A DNA stretch of 64,000 bases from Sipunculus nudus. Lineage: Eukaryota > Annelida > Sipuncula > Golfingiida > Sipunculidae. This document shows, one piece after another, positions 62,763 through 64,000 of the stretch (position 1 is its first letter; every line of letters starts with the position of its first letter). Under the pieces are notes generated by a model. It did no database searches. It had not been told where the DNA came from and worked only from the letters and a program-made list of their open reading frames with translations. Made by a program: the position numbers and the translations under genes. The stretch is from NCBI GenBank assembly GCA_026874595.1, contig CM049309.1, forward strand, positions 91,284,723-91,348,722, read 5' to 3'.

Positions 62763-64000
62763 GTTATTCAAATAATGAATCAATAAACTGTCACAAATGG
62801 GCAAAGGTCAGAAAACAAATTTAAAACAAGTATTAATATGGAAATTACATATAAACACAAATGGGATGAAAATCTTAAAAAAGTAACTATGATGATTCCT
62901 TATGAACAAGCAAGCAAGTTAAGATAATGCACAAATGACAGCAGATTGCTGACCAAAGTGAAATCAATACATCAAGCTTTATCTATGTCGGATGTAGAGA
63001 TTCTGATGTTTGGTCATAACCTATGGCAGTCTTTCAAATGAGGAAGAATGTGGTTTGGTCTCATAGCTCTGCAAAATTAATATAAGTATGCATTACAAAT
63101 ATTATACACATTAAGGCTTCAATCCCAGTTTTTTTTACTGGGCTTTGACAATAACAGAAAAAGAAGTGTTGATATCACATGTTGAGTACCGTAGATCTGC
63201 ATTCTGCTGCCGCACAGATAAGACTTATAGCTGAAAATCCTATTTTTCTCAACAAGAGATGCGCCTATAAATGCAGGTTATGGTAGGCTAAATTAAACAT
63301 GTACAAAAGACTCAACAACCCACCGAGGCGCAATGGGCAATTTTACGCAGAGGAAGGAGGAACTGAATACTAAGAATGTATATTTAATGATACTGCATAT
63401 TTGTATATTAATTTCATTCATTGTTCATTTTATATTTGATAAAATTAATATTTGAAACAGGATTATATGTATTAACAAACTTTTCTGAGTCAGTCATAAA
63501 CCACTGCCATTTTCACACCTTGACCACAGGCACTTGAATCCCTATTTGTATAGATATTGGCTTAAATGATGTTAAAAAGTCTTTATTAACAATCCCCTAC
63601 CCTGTACTCAATGTTAAACAAAGATATAATGCTTGTCTATACTTTTTTTTAAAAAGGATTCACAAGGTCAGCATCCTCATTTGCGATTGATGGGCAATAA
63701 TACAAGAAATCATTTATTTTGAATTCCATCTGAAGTTTAATTAGTCAGGGTAATGGCGCTTGGTTCCCCAAGGCCCGCTAATTCAGTAATCATTTTATAT
63801 GGCATGTTCTGCCTGTATATGGTTCGGACACCATTTTGCATATTTTATAATCAGCAGGACCCGGGGGTTCAGGCGGTATGATCACCGACGCGGGTGTCGT
63901 TTATTTAAAGGTTTTATTGTAAAATGACCAAGTGTTTTAAGTCTAAATACAAGTACCAACGTCCTATACTATGCTTTGATGTCCTATTGATGTTTTATTA
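62763..64000. other. Right-edge non-coding DNA
   Basis: AT-rich sequence with no convincing exon except the weak candidate at 63021-63068 on the minus strand. Probably intron of the minus-strand gene. Confidence 0.35.

Overview
This window reads as nuclear DNA of an invertebrate animal, most likely a mollusc and possibly a bivalve. It is AT-rich, its genes are split by many GT-AG introns, it carries tRNA-derived SINE heads and many short non-autonomous DNA transposons, and it contains a secreted serine beta-lactamase-like protein related in type to mollusc gigasin-6-like proteins. The organism call is an inference; no species is identified.

Layout. (1) 48-3736, minus: the 5' six coding exons of DMAP1 (TIP60/NuA4 and SRCAP subunit), running off the left edge. 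One intron looks like a GC-AG intron, and the intron before exon 4 ends in a ~34-bp tandem array whose unit includes the exon's own 3' splice site. (2) 3737-9158: upstream DNA shared by the head-to-head genes DMAP1 and MCCC2. It is interrupted by a 2157-bp Mutator-type non-autonomous transposon with long terminal inverted repeats and a perfect 9-bp target duplication. (3) 9159-41114, plus: an 11-exon MCCC2-like gene (mitochondrial methylcrotonoyl-CoA carboxylase beta subunit family, 631 codons). Its second intron holds the main feature of the window: ~18.8 kb with about 260 copies of a 72-bp unit. The unit arose from the exon 2/intron 2 boundary, so nearly every copy carries the end of exon 2 and its 5' splice site. 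Because 72 is divisible by 3, the antisense strand is almost free of stops and gives giant 24-residue-repeat reading frames. (4) 41115-54193: 13 kb without a recognised gene, full of decayed dispersed repeats, microsatellites and nested poly-G/poly-C-ended elements. (5) 54194-59851, plus: a five-exon secreted beta-lactamase/penicillin-binding-protein-like gene (609 residues) with the Ser-x-x-Lys, Tyr-Ser-Asn and His-x-Gly triad and a hydrophobic C-terminus. (6) 61333-62295, minus: last exon(s) of a gene whose product ends in a Lys/His-rich tail, tentatively TAF2, convergent with the previous gene. (7) To the right edge: non-coding DNA with a palindromic element.

The genes are ordinary animal genes with unrelated jobs (chromatin, leucine catabolism, secreted hydrolase-like protein, transcription); there is no operon logic. 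What stands out is that two neighbouring genes both carry tandem arrays seeded exactly on an exon/intron junction, one multiplying a splice acceptor (DMAP1) and the other a splice donor (MCCC2-like). The MCCC2-like array could act on splicing, transcription elongation or chromatin of its host gene. All exon borders were placed by eye from homology, splice motifs and reading phase.
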